A stretch of 64,000 nucleotides of DNA. Source: Vibrio hangzhouensis. Lineage in GTDB: Bacteria; Pseudomonadota; Gammaproteobacteria; Enterobacterales; Vibrionaceae. Both the position numbers and the translations under genes were made by a program. The DNA lies in contig NZ_FNVG01000003.1 of NCBI RefSeq assembly GCF_900107935.1, positions 248,001 to 312,000 of the forward strand, given 5' to 3'. A model generated the notes under the pieces. The model was not told the origin of the DNA. It searched no databases and worked only from the letters and a program-made list of their open reading frames with translations. This document shows positions 56,158 through 64,000 of this stretch, piece by piece. Position 1 is the stretch's first letter. Every line of letters begins with the position of its first letter.

Positions 56158-58872
56158 TCACCCTTTGTATTGAAAGTTTCTGAGTCTATTTGCGTTGCTG
56201 ACAACGGTAATAGATGACAAGGCCATTGCTGCACCTGCAAATACAGGGCTGAGCAGAAAACCGAATATAGGATAGAGCACACCAGCAGCGATGGGTATCC
56301 CGAGAGAATTATAAATAAAAGCGCCAAACAGATTCTGTTTAATGTTCTTTACGGTCGCTTTCGAAAGAGAGATCGCATAAGACACAGTGGCGGGATTACT
56401 ATTTAGCAGAGTCATAGGTGCACTTTCTATGGCGACATCGCTGCCCGAGCCCATCGCGATACCTACGTCTGCTGTTGCAAGTGCAGGCGCGTCATTGATG
56501 CCGTCCCCAACCATAGCAACATGTGTATATTTATCCTTTAAGGATAGTATATGGGAAGCTTTTTCATCAGGAAGAACCTGTGAGATGACTTCATCAATGC
56601 CGACTTTTTGACCGATGTTATTGGCAACATGGTAGTGATCACCAGTCAGCATTACAGTATGAATGCCTTGTTTTTTTAGTGCACTCACAGCGGCAAAGGC
56701 TTCAGGCTTTATCTCATCCGCCACGGCGATAACGGCGACGGCCACCTTCTCTATAATGACAATCACAGGTGTCGCGGCTAACTGTACTGCTTGTTTAAGT
56801 GCACCATTAATAGGGGTGGTGTCAATACCGAGAGATTGAACGTAATTTAATGAAGATATCAGAATATTCTGGCCTGCAACAACACCCTCAACCCCCTTGC
56901 CTCGAAGGTTTACAAACTTCTCAGGCTCTGTGCCATTGTCGTGATGTGTCCAATACTGTGTGACGGCTTTAGCCAGAGGATGTTCCGAGCGTTTTTCTAA
57001 AGGAAGTACCATATGAGCCAATTCGGATTCAGAGAGGCCAGTGGTAAACACCCTCTGAACCTTTGGTTCTCCAAGTGTTAGTGTGCCTGTTTTGTCAAAC
57101 ACAACTGCATTTACTTTGCTGAGTTTTTGTAACGCATCGGCATCTTTAATGAGAACCCCTGCTTGCGCTGCTTTGCCAATCCCGACCGTAATCGATAGTG
57201 GTGTTGCCAACCCCAACGCACACGGACAAGCGATGATCAGAACGGTCGTAGTGACAACCAGCATGTAACTGGCTTTTGGTTCTGGGCCAACAAAGAACCA
57301 CACTGCTGCGGCCAGAATGGCAATTACAACAACAACGGGAACAAATATTGCAGAGATAGAGTCAGCCAGTTTCGCAATAGCGGGTTTGCTGCTCTGGGCT
57401 TCACGAACCAGGTTAATTATACGTGACAACATGGTGTTGGAGCCTACTCCAGTCGCTTCGATGACCAGACTGCCGTCGGTATTCATCGTACCTGCAGATA
57501 CGCGATCCTGTTCCCCTTTGAGGACAGCCACCGGCTCTCCGGTTAACATCGATTCGTCAACGTAACTGTGTCCGTCAGTGACAAGGCCGTCCACAGGCAC
57601 TTTTTCTCCGGGTTTGATACGCAGTCGCATACCTAGAGCAATATCGGCCACCGCAAGCCGTGTGTCTTTTCCATCGATGATGGCAGTAGCGTGCTGAGGC
57701 TGAAGGTTCATTAAGGCCTGCAGCGATTGGTTGGTTTTTGATTTGGCTTTCGCTTCAATGTAATGACCAAGCGAGATCAGTCCAACGATCATTGCACTGG
57801 CTTCAAAATAAACGTGGCGTGACTGATGAGGGAACCATCCGGGTTTAACTACGACTAACATAGAGTAGAACCAGGCAGCGCCTGTTCCCAGAGCGACCAA
57901 TGTATCCATTGTGGCCCGTTTGTGCTGCAGTGCTTTATAGGCGTTGACATAGAAATCACGCCCGGAGGTAGCCAGCAGCCACAAGCAAAGAATACCAATG
58001 AGTCCCCAGGTCATCTGGTCCATAGGATTGCGAATCATCATGTTGCCGCCAAGTAATCCCCAAAGCATGAGAGGAGCACCTACCGCCAAAGCGACGATGG
58101 TGTTCTTTTTTTGTACGGCCTGATGATCCAGTAACGCTTTTTGCTGCTGCGCTTGACTGGAGGCGAGATCCTGAACCAGCTCCCCTTGATAACCGGCTTG
58201 GGAAATAGCAGTAAGCAATCGCGGACTTATTTTTTCAATGAGCTCATCGGTGCTGACCATGGCGCTTTGTTCGGCCAGATTGACACGAGCGCTGGTTACG
58301 CCGTCTACAGAAGTCAGCGCTTTTTCTACAGAAGAAACGCAGCTCGCGCAGGTCATGCCTTGAATAAGGTAATGCAAGTGCTGCTGACCTTCTGGCGTTT
58401 GTTTAGGCTGAGTAGGTTCAATAGAAGAGGGGGCAACTGGCTCTCGGTCTGGTTCGTCCGCTTTAGGTTCTGTCGAGGCAGATGGCGCAATGAGCTTAGC
58501 ATCAAAACCAATTTGTCTGATGTGTTCAATGATGATGTCTGAATCACATGAAGACTGGACTGAGAGATGATTTTTTGAGAGTTCCAGAATGTCAGTATCA
58601 GCTAAAGAGCTCAGGTGTTCACGAAGTTTTGCGACACACTTTCCACAATTTAGTCCTGTAAGCTGAAAATCTAAATTAAGTGATGCGCGATAGCCTAAAG
58701 ATTCAACCACTGAGATGACATCGTTTACCGGTGCCTCGCTGGAGACGACCAGTTGCTCTTTGGTTAGGTGAACAATCTCGATATTCTGTGGGCTAGCCTC
58801 TAGCGCTTTTTTCAGTTTATTCACACAGCCCATGCAGGATAAACCAGATAAATTAAGGGTATATTGGTCCAT
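56158..58872 (-). CDS. copA: Copper-exporting P-type ATPase
   Basis: Pumps cuprous ion out of the cytoplasm. The start ATG at 58872 (MDQYTLNLSG) has GAGGTGG upstream; an in-frame extension to 58920 would begin inside the CueR promoter. The 904-residue protein has three N-terminal heavy-metal domains (CMGC, CGKC, CASC), the membrane CPC in ACPCALG, phosphorylation DKTGT, the SEHPLAKA loop, TGD and GDGINDAP. Three metal-binding domains is one more than in E. coli CopA. Confidence 0.96.
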   Translation of the reverse strand: MDQYTLNLSGLSCMGCVNKLKKALEASPQNIEIVHLTKEQLVVSSEAPVNDVISVVESLGYRASLNLDFQLTGLNCGKCVAKLREHLSSLADTDILELSKNHLSVQSSCDSDIIIEHIRQIGFDAKLIAPSASTEPKADEPDREPVAPSSIEPTQPKQTPEGQQHLHYLIQGMTCASCVSSVEKALTSVDGVTSARVNLAEQSAMVSTDELIEKISPRLLTAISQAGYQGELVQDLASSQAQQQKALLDHQAVQKKNTIVALAVGAPLMLWGLLGGNMMIRNPMDQMTWGLIGILCLWLLATSGRDFYVNAYKALQHKRATMDTLVALGTGAAWFYSMLVVVKPGWFPHQSRHVYFEASAMIVGLISLGHYIEAKAKSKTNQSLQALMNLQPQHATAIIDGKDTRLAVADIALGMRLRIKPGEKVPVDGLVTDGHSYVDESMLTGEPVAVLKGEQDRVSAGTMNTDGSLVIEATGVGSNTMLSRIINLVREAQSSKPAIAKLADSISAIFVPVVVVIAILAAAVWFFVGPEPKASYMLVVTTTVLIIACPCALGLATPLSITVGIGKAAQAGVLIKDADALQKLSKVNAVVFDKTGTLTLGEPKVQRVFTTGLSESELAHMVLPLEKRSEHPLAKAVTQYWTHHDNGTEPEKFVNLRGKGVEGVVAGQNILISSLNYVQSLGIDTTPINGALKQAVQLAATPVIVIIEKVAVAVIAVADEIKPEAFAAVSALKKQGIHTVMLTGDHYHVANNIGQKVGIDEVISQVLPDEKASHILSLKDKYTHVAMVGDGINDAPALATADVGIAMGSGSDVAIESAPMTLLNSNPATVSYAISLSKATVKNIKQNLFGAFIYNSLGIPIAAGVLYPIFGFLLSPVFAGAAMALSSITVVSNANRLRNFQYKG

Positions 58873-58903
58873 AAACCACCTCAGATATTCGTTGTTATCT
58901 CTT

Positions 58904-58934
58904 ACGATAAACCTTACCACAAGGGGAAGGTCAA
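58904..58934 (-). promoter_or_regulatory. CueR-type promoter and operator of copA
   Basis: The 21-base dyad at 58911-58931 reads ACCTTAC-N7-GGAAGGT, one mismatch from the CueR consensus. On the minus strand it lies between -35 TTGACC (58934-58929) and -10 TATCGT (58909-58904), 19 bases apart. The overlong spacer is the hallmark of MerR-family control. Confidence 0.85.
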
Positions 58935-59034
58935 GCTATTGATTGTAGATTTAGCTTAAGGTGATAAAATAGCGCCCAAAATTTGCAACGTACGATGAAA
59001 AGCATCGTGCGCAGTTGACAACAAGGTACATTCG

Positions 59035-60462
59035 ATGACGGTTAAAACACGTTTTGCTCCAAGCCCTACAGGCTATCTTCACGTCGGTGGTGCACGCACT
59101 GCACTGTATTCTTGGTTATTTGCTAAAAACCAAGGCGGCGAGTTTGTTCTTCGAATTGAAGACACCGATCTTGAGCGTAACTCGCAAGAAGCAGTGGATG
59201 CGATTCTTGAAGGTATGCAATGGATGGGACTTGAGTGGGATGAAGGCCCTTACTTTCAGTCTAAGCGTTTTGACCGTTACAATGAGATGGTTGACAAGCT
59301 ACTTGCAGAAGACAAAGCCTATAAATGTTTTGCACCAAAAGAGCTGTTAGAAGAGATTCGTGCCGAGCAGGAAGCAAACAAAGAAATTCCACGCTATGAT
59401 GCGAACCACCCGAAAATTGTTGCCGCAAACGCTGCAGCGAAAGACGGTGACCCATGCGTTATTCGTTTCCGTAATCCAAAAGAAGGCAGTGTGGTATTCG
59501 ATGACCAAATTCGTGGTCGTATCGAAATCGCCAACAGCCAGATGGACGATCTGATCATTCGTCGTACCGATGGTGCACCAACTTACAACTTCGTAGTAGT
59601 CGTTGACGACTGGGATATGGGTATCACACATGTTGTTCGTGGTGAAGACCATATCAACAACACGCCTCGTCAGATCAACATCTATGAAGCTTTGGGTGCG
59701 CCAGTGCCAACATTCGCCCACTGTGCAATGATTCTTGGTGACGACGGTGCAAAACTGTCGAAGCGCCATGGTGCCGTCTCAGTGATGCAGTACCGAGATG
59801 AAGGTTACCTGCCAAATGCATTGAACAACTACCTTGTTCGCCTTGGTTGGTCTCACGGCGATCAGGAGATTTTCTCTAAGCAGGAAATGATTGACCTGTT
59901 TTCGCTAAATGCCATCTCTAAATCAGCCTCTGCGTTTAATACTGACAAGTTGTTGTGGCTGAATAACCATTACATTAAGACGTCAGAGCCAGAGTATGTA
60001 GCAGAGCATCTGCAATGGCACCTGAATGAGCAGAAGCTGAGCACGGCGAATGGCCCGGCCATCACGGAAGTCATTAAGCTGGTAGGCGAGCGTTGTAATA
60101 CTCTGGTTGAACTTGCTCAGCAAATCCGCTATTTCTACGAAGACTTCTCTGAGTTTGAAGCAGGCGCTGCTAAGAAACATCTTCGTGGCGTTGCTAAAGG
60201 ACCTTTAGAGGCGGCCTTGGCCAAGGTTGAAGCACTGGAAGAGTGGACGACGGTTAACATTAAAGAGCAAGTTATCGCAGCCGTTTGTGAAGAGCTTGAG
60301 ATTGGCATGGGTAAAATCGGTATGCCACTGCGCGTAGCGGTTACTGGCGGTGGTCAGTCACCTTCTGTCGACGCGGTAATGGAGTTGGTGGGCAAAGAGC
60401 GTGTGATTGCCCGAATTAAGATGGCGATTGCGTTTATTGAAGAGCGCGAAGCGAACGCCTAA
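59035..60462 (+). CDS. gltX: Glutamyl-tRNA synthetase
   Basis: Charges tRNA-Glu. The 475-residue protein has the class I motif [14 protein letters not shown] at residues 8-21, and [10 protein letters not shown] as the second motif. The alpha-helical anticodon-binding domain fills the C-terminal third. It is divergent from copA with about 160 bases between starts. Confidence 0.96.
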   Translation: MTVKTRFAPSPTGYLHVGGARTALYSWLFAKNQGGEFVLRIEDTDLERNSQEAVDAILEGMQWMGLEWDEGPYFQSKRFDRYNEMVDKLLAEDKAYKCFAPKELLEEIRAEQEANKEIPRYDANHPKIVAANAAAKDGDPCVIRFRNPKEGSVVFDDQIRGRIEIANSQMDDLIIRRTDGAPTYNFVVVVDDWDMGITHVVRGEDHINNTPRQINIYEALGAPVPTFAHCAMILGDDGAKLSKRHGAVSVMQYRDEGYLPNALNNYLVRLGWSHGDQEIFSKQEMIDLFSLNAISKSASAFNTDKLLWLNNHYIKTSEPEYVAEHLQWHLNEQKLSTANGPAITEVIKLVGERCNTLVELAQQIRYFYEDFSEFEAGAAKKHLRGVAKGPLEAALAKVEALEEWTTVNIKEQVIAAVCEELEIGMGKIGMPLRVAVTGGGQSPSVDAVMELVGKERVIARIKMAIAFIEEREANA

Positions 60463-60480
60463 CCACTGAAACTAACCATC

Positions 60481-60510
60481 AAACCGCCACATTATTTGGC
60501 GGTTTTTTTA
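60481..60510 (+). terminator. Terminator after gltX
   Basis: AAACCGCCA and TGGCGGTTT pair perfectly with a 7-base loop and a T run, 18 bases after the gltX stop. Confidence 0.88.
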
Positions 60511-60525
60511 TCTCATTGCGGCAAT

Positions 60526-60552
60526 AAAAAAGGCGACCATAGGTCGCCTTTT
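60526..60552 (-). terminator. Terminator after dxs
   Basis: AAAGGCGACC and GGTCGCCTTT pair over 10 bp with loop ATA; on the minus strand a run of T follows. It lies 14 bases after the dxs stop. Confidence 0.85.
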
Positions 60553-60566
60553 GGGTTTTAAAACCG

Positions 60567-62432
60567 TTACTTCGCAAGGTATTCGCGAATGGATTGCTCA
60601 ATGCCGGCTGCGTCTAAGCCGAGCTCGACGTGCAGTTCATCTTGTGTGCCTTGAGCAATAAAGTGATCAGGAAGCCCCAAGTTGAGCACTGGCTTCATGA
60701 GCTTCTCACTCATCATATATTCGATAACGCCAGCACCTGCGCCCCCTGCAATGGCATTTTCTTCGACAGTGACAATGACTTCATGGTTGTCGCATAGCTC
60801 TTTGATTAACGCTTTATCCAAAGGTTTAACAAAGCGCATATCCGCCACCGTTGCATTCAGGCTTTCGGCCGCAATCAAAGCATTGTCAAGGAAGGTGCCA
60901 AAAGACAAAATAGCTACGCGTTCGCCCTGGCGCACTATTCGACCCTTACCCAACTCCAGAGCGGTGAACTCAGATTCTGCTACCGTACCATTGCCGCTGC
61001 CACGAGGGTAGCGAACCGCACTAGGTCCATTGTGCATGTGACCGGTGTACAGCATTTGACGACATTCATTCTCATCACTCGGTGCCATGATCACCATATT
61101 TGGAATGCAGCGCATGAAGCTGAGGTCAAATGCCCCCTGGTGCGTCTGTCCGTCAGCACCGACAAGACCAGCACGGTCAATGGCGAACATGACGGGTAGA
61201 TCCATGATGGCAACATCGTGAATCAGTTGGTCGTAACCACGTTGCAGGAACGTGGAATAAATCGCTACGATGGGACGATTGCCTGCAATGGCCATACCTG
61301 TAGCCAGAGTGACGGCATGCTGCTCGGCGATGGCAACGTCAAAATACTGGTCAGGAAACTCTTTCGAGAAGCGAACCATTCCTGAGCCTTCACGCATCGC
61401 CGGGGTAATGGCCATAAGCGAAGGGTCTTTTGCCGCCATATCACACAGGAAGTCACCAAAAATCTTCGAGTAGGTCGGTTGGCTGGAGCTACTTTTTGGC
61501 AGACTTGAATGTGAAGGATCAAATTTCGGCACGCCATGGTAACCGATAGGGTCTTTCTCTGCTGGCTCATAACCTTTGCCTTTTTTGGTCATGATATGCA
61601 GGAACTGCGGCCCTTTCAGCTCACGCATGTTCTTAAGCGTTTTCACCAGTTCGTTGACATCGTGTCCATCGACAGGACCGATGTAGTTAAAGCCCAGCTC
61701 CTCAAACAAAGTTCCCGGTACAATCATACCCTTGAGGTGCTCCTCGGTACGTTTAACCAGTTCCTTGATCGGAGGAAGACCAGACAGCGCTTTTTTGCCT
61801 CCTTCACGAATTGACGTGTATAGGCTGCCAGAAAGCACTTGTGCCAGGTGGTTGTTCAGAGCTCCCACGTTTTCTGAAATCGACATTTCATTATCGTTCA
61901 GAATAACCAGCATGTCCGGGTGAACATCTCCGGCGTGGTTGAGTGCCTCAAAGGCCATACCGGCGGTGATAGCACCATCGCCGATCACACTGACCACCTT
62001 GCGATCTCTGCCCTCTTTGGCTGCAGAGATGGCAAGGCCGAGTCCGGCACTGATGGAAGTGGAAGAGTGACCGACTGATAATACGTCGTACTCGCTCTCC
62101 TCGCGCCACGGGAAGGGATGGAGACCATCCTTCTGACGAATGCTGGGCATCTGTTCGCGACGACCAGTCAGAATTTTGTGAGGATAAGCCTGATGGCCAA
62201 CATCCCAGATCAGTTGGTCGAACGGCGTGTTATACACATAGTGCAGGGCTACCGTCAGTTCTACGGTGCCAAGTCCAGAAGCCAGGTGTCCACTCGACTG
62301 GCTCACTGAATTTAACAAATACGTCCTTAGCTCTTCACACAGCTTTGGAAGCGATTCTTTCGGCATGAGTCGAAGCTCTTCCGGCGTATTTGCTAAGGTC
62401 AGTGTTGGATACTTTGAAATATCAAGTGTCAT
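60567..62432 (-). CDS. dxs: 1-deoxy-D-xylulose-5-phosphate synthase
   Basis: First enzyme of the MEP isoprenoid pathway, condensing pyruvate and glyceraldehyde 3-phosphate with thiamine diphosphate. The 621-residue protein has the cofactor-binding motif [15 protein letters not shown], then LNDNEMSIS, and the transketolase central region [16 protein letters not shown]. It is 24 bases after ispA in the standard xseB-ispA-dxs operon. Confidence 0.97.
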   Translation of the reverse strand: MTLDISKYPTLTLANTPEELRLMPKESLPKLCEELRTYLLNSVSQSSGHLASGLGTVELTVALHYVYNTPFDQLIWDVGHQAYPHKILTGRREQMPSIRQKDGLHPFPWREESEYDVLSVGHSSTSISAGLGLAISAAKEGRDRKVVSVIGDGAITAGMAFEALNHAGDVHPDMLVILNDNEMSISENVGALNNHLAQVLSGSLYTSIREGGKKALSGLPPIKELVKRTEEHLKGMIVPGTLFEELGFNYIGPVDGHDVNELVKTLKNMRELKGPQFLHIMTKKGKGYEPAEKDPIGYHGVPKFDPSHSSLPKSSSSQPTYSKIFGDFLCDMAAKDPSLMAITPAMREGSGMVRFSKEFPDQYFDVAIAEQHAVTLATGMAIAGNRPIVAIYSTFLQRGYDQLIHDVAIMDLPVMFAIDRAGLVGADGQTHQGAFDLSFMRCIPNMVIMAPSDENECRQMLYTGHMHNGPSAVRYPRGSGNGTVAESEFTALELGKGRIVRQGERVAILSFGTFLDNALIAAESLNATVADMRFVKPLDKALIKELCDNHEVIVTVEENAIAGGAGAGVIEYMMSEKLMKPVLNLGLPDHFIAQGTQDELHVELGLDAAGIEQSIREYLAK

Positions 62433-62456
62433 AGTTCTACAGCGCTTTTATATTGT

Positions 62457-63353
62457 TTAGTTGTTGCGCTCGATGACATATCGGGCGAAATCTTCGAGTA
62501 ATTGAGTATTGTAGGGGATCGCATCCAAAGCACAAAGGGCTTCTTCAAAAAGCTGTTTTGCTTTTTGTTGAGCGCCTTCCAATCCGAGCAGAGCCGGATA
62601 GGTACTCTTGTTAAGTTCAACATCAGAACCCTGAGGCTTTCCTAACGTTTCGGTATCACTGATGATATCTAGAATGTCATCCTGAACCTGGAACGCAAGG
62701 CCAATGGCATCGGCATACTTTTCCAGATGAGGCAGTTGAGCTACCCCTTTGTCACCAGCAGCCAGCGCGCCGAGTTGTACCGCACAACGTATCAGTGCAC
62801 CGGTTTTATGGCGGTGGATTTGCTCCAATTCCTGCAAGCCGACATTGCGGTTTTCCGCTTCGAGGTCGAGGGCCTGGCCAATACACATGCCAGCGGCTCC
62901 GGAGGCATGTGCCAGCTTCTGCACCATTTTAATACGTTGACATTCAGCAAAAGGTGCTAATTTGCCTTCCGATAAGATGGTGAATGCCAGCGTTTGTAGC
63001 GCATCGCCTGTCAGAATGGCGGTGGCTTCATCAAACTCAATGTGGCAGGTGGCTTTACCACGGCGTAACTCGTCGTCATCCATGGCTGGCAAATCGTCGT
63101 GGATCAGCGAATAGGCATGGATGCATTCAATAGCGGCGGCAGGGGTGTCGAGCTGTTCTAGTGTGCAATCGAAAATATGTCCGGTTGCGTAGACTAAGAA
63201 TGGGCGAGCACGCTTGCCACCAAGCAGTAGAGCGTAGCGCATGGCTTCCGTTAGCCGCTGTTGTTGGAATGGATAAAGGTCTAGCCAAGCGTCCAGTTGC
63301 TCGTTGTTGCGCTTTTGATAAGACTTTAAAGCCTCAATCATTGGGTTACTCAC
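62457..63353 (-). CDS. ispA: Farnesyl diphosphate synthase
   Basis: Makes farnesyl diphosphate from isopentenyl and dimethylallyl diphosphates. The 298-residue protein has the first aspartate-rich motif SLIHDDLPAMDDDELRRGK and the second QDDILDIISD, with two residues inserted between aspartates of the first motif as in bacterial FPP synthases. It begins eight bases after the xseB stop. Confidence 0.96.
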   Translation of the reverse strand: MSNPMIEALKSYQKRNNEQLDAWLDLYPFQQQRLTEAMRYALLLGGKRARPFLVYATGHIFDCTLEQLDTPAAAIECIHAYSLIHDDLPAMDDDELRRGKATCHIEFDEATAILTGDALQTLAFTILSEGKLAPFAECQRIKMVQKLAHASGAAGMCIGQALDLEAENRNVGLQELEQIHRHKTGALIRCAVQLGALAAGDKGVAQLPHLEKYADAIGLAFQVQDDILDIISDTETLGKPQGSDVELNKSTYPALLGLEGAQQKAKQLFEEALCALDAIPYNTQLLEDFARYVIERNN

Positions 63354-63361
63354 TTTTGATA

Positions 63362-63604
63362 TTATTCAGGCTGCTGCGAGAAGTCTTGTAGTTCTGCGTT
63401 GTCGTCCTTAGCAAGAAGGATACTGACTTTTTGTTCTGCTTCTGTCAGCTTCTGTTGGCCTGCACGAGCGAGTGCAATGCCACGTTCAAATTTTTTCAAC
63501 GCCTCGTCCAGTGCAAGGTCGCCGTTTTCCAATTGTTCGACAAGCGTATCAAGCTCATCCACTGTCGCTTCAAACGACATGTTCTCTGGTTTTTTGGTCG
63601 CCAT
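63362..63604 (-). CDS. xseB: Exodeoxyribonuclease VII small subunit
   Basis: Small helical subunit of exonuclease VII, 80 residues, with the family core SFEATVDELDTLVEQLENGDLALDEALKKFERGIAL. It is the first gene of xseB-ispA-dxs. It faces away from pomA. Confidence 0.95.
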   Translation of the reverse strand: MATKKPENMSFEATVDELDTLVEQLENGDLALDEALKKFERGIALARAGQQKLTEAEQKVSILLAKDDNAELQDFSQQPE

Positions 63605-63951
63605 AATTTGCTTGTTTTGTCAGAAATGATCGAACGTTACATGAGCCTTAACCGATGGTCAAACTAATGGTACCAAAAATGTAACCAAGATGCTTCTGGC
63701 GAAGCGACTCTGATAAAAAAGTAGTCAACCTGATTGGTATCTCATCTTAGGAACGCCTTGTTTTTAAATGTGTTCAGAGAGCGTCTTCGCCACATTGCGG
63801 TGCTTAATACCAATTTTGTGATTTTATGGTCATAAATTACTTAAAGATATGGTCAGGTGGTCGATAACCTGAATATAACGCGATAGACTCGTGCGGATCT
63901 GACGATTCGTCGAGCAGTAGTTAAGACGTCAATTCAAATACGGAGTGTTGA
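63605..63951. promoter_or_regulatory. Gap between xseB and pomA with a sigma-28-type promoter
   Basis: A 347-base interval. On the plus strand TAAAG at 63842-63846 and GTCGATAA at 63860-63867 resemble the flagellar sigma-28 promoter (TAAA-N15-GCCGATAA), with a spacer one base short. This would start transcription near 63876. No other gene is visible. Confidence 0.5.
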
Positions 63952-64000
63952 GTGGATTTAGCAACGCTGATAGGCCTCATAGGTGGGGCTGCTTCAATCA
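63952..64000 (+). CDS. pomA: Sodium-driven flagellar motor stator PomA (5' end only)
   Basis: Only 16 codons lie in the window: MDLATLIGLIGGAASI, starting with GTG at 63952 and preceded by CGGAG. This is the characteristic first membrane helix of PomA, the A-type subunit of the Vibrio sodium-driven polar flagellum stator. The position next to xseB-ispA-dxs is the known one in Vibrio. Nothing can be said about the rest of the protein. Confidence 0.88.
   Translation, partial: MDLATLIGLIGGAASI

Overview
The window is a piece of a Vibrio (Vibrionaceae) chromosome. The main grounds are a C-terminal fragment of the N-acetylglucosamine transporter NagE followed by glnS and fur, an OprD-like chitoporin directly behind ligA, the start of the sodium-driven flagellar motor gene pomA at the right edge, and a gene order (gcvA-ygdD-rlmM, metNIQ-gmhB, leuS-lptE-holA...lipA, cysZ-zipA-ligA) typical of that family. 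Nearly everything is ordinary core genome with intact reading frames. I see no prophage, insertion sequence, integron, CRISPR array, toxin-antitoxin pair, tRNA or rRNA gene.

Layout: 1-8.7 kb holds nagE (cut), glnS, fur, a DUF4442 protein, fldA, a DUF2788 protein, ybfF, seqA and pgm. 8.7-12.1 kb holds a GcvB small RNA (minus strand, not a protein gene) divergent from gcvA, then an overlapping operon gcvA-hydrolase-ygdD-rlmM. 12.1-24.3 kb holds xni, ppnN, two GGDEF-type proteins (one probably active, one degenerate), queF, syd, a DUF2310 protein, the methionine importer metNIQ with a MetJ operator, and gmhB. 24.3-29.0 kb is a trehalose locus: an MliC-like lipoprotein gene coupled to treR, two TreR operators with a CRP site, treB and treC. 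29.0-33.9 kb holds a YitT-type membrane protein, glyA with a PurR box, a small lipoprotein, lipA, lipB and ybeD. 33.9-44.3 kb is the cell-wall and translation cluster dacA-rlpA-mrdB-mrdA-rlmH-rsfS-holA-lptE-leuS, all on the minus strand, without the nadD that E. coli has between holA and rsfS. 44.4-49.0 kb holds ybeL, cysZ, zipA and ligA.

49.0-58.9 kb is the most variable-looking part: chitoporin, a DUF2799 lipoprotein, cueR, a 64-residue secreted protein, a TraB/GumN protein, two tandem KdgM-type porins, a DUF411 protein and copA, separated by long AT-rich gaps. CueR and the CueR-type operator in front of copA tie the two ends together as a copper response; the porins between them look like carbon-source genes under CRP. 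58.9-64 kb returns to core genes: gltX, dxs, ispA, xseB and the first codons of pomA.

No undescribed multi-gene system is evident. The observations most worth a second look are the GcvB RNA, the paired GGDEF proteins with altered signature motifs, the histidine-rich second KdgM porin, the six-copy heptanucleotide repeat behind metQ, the long chitoporin leader, and the missing nadD.
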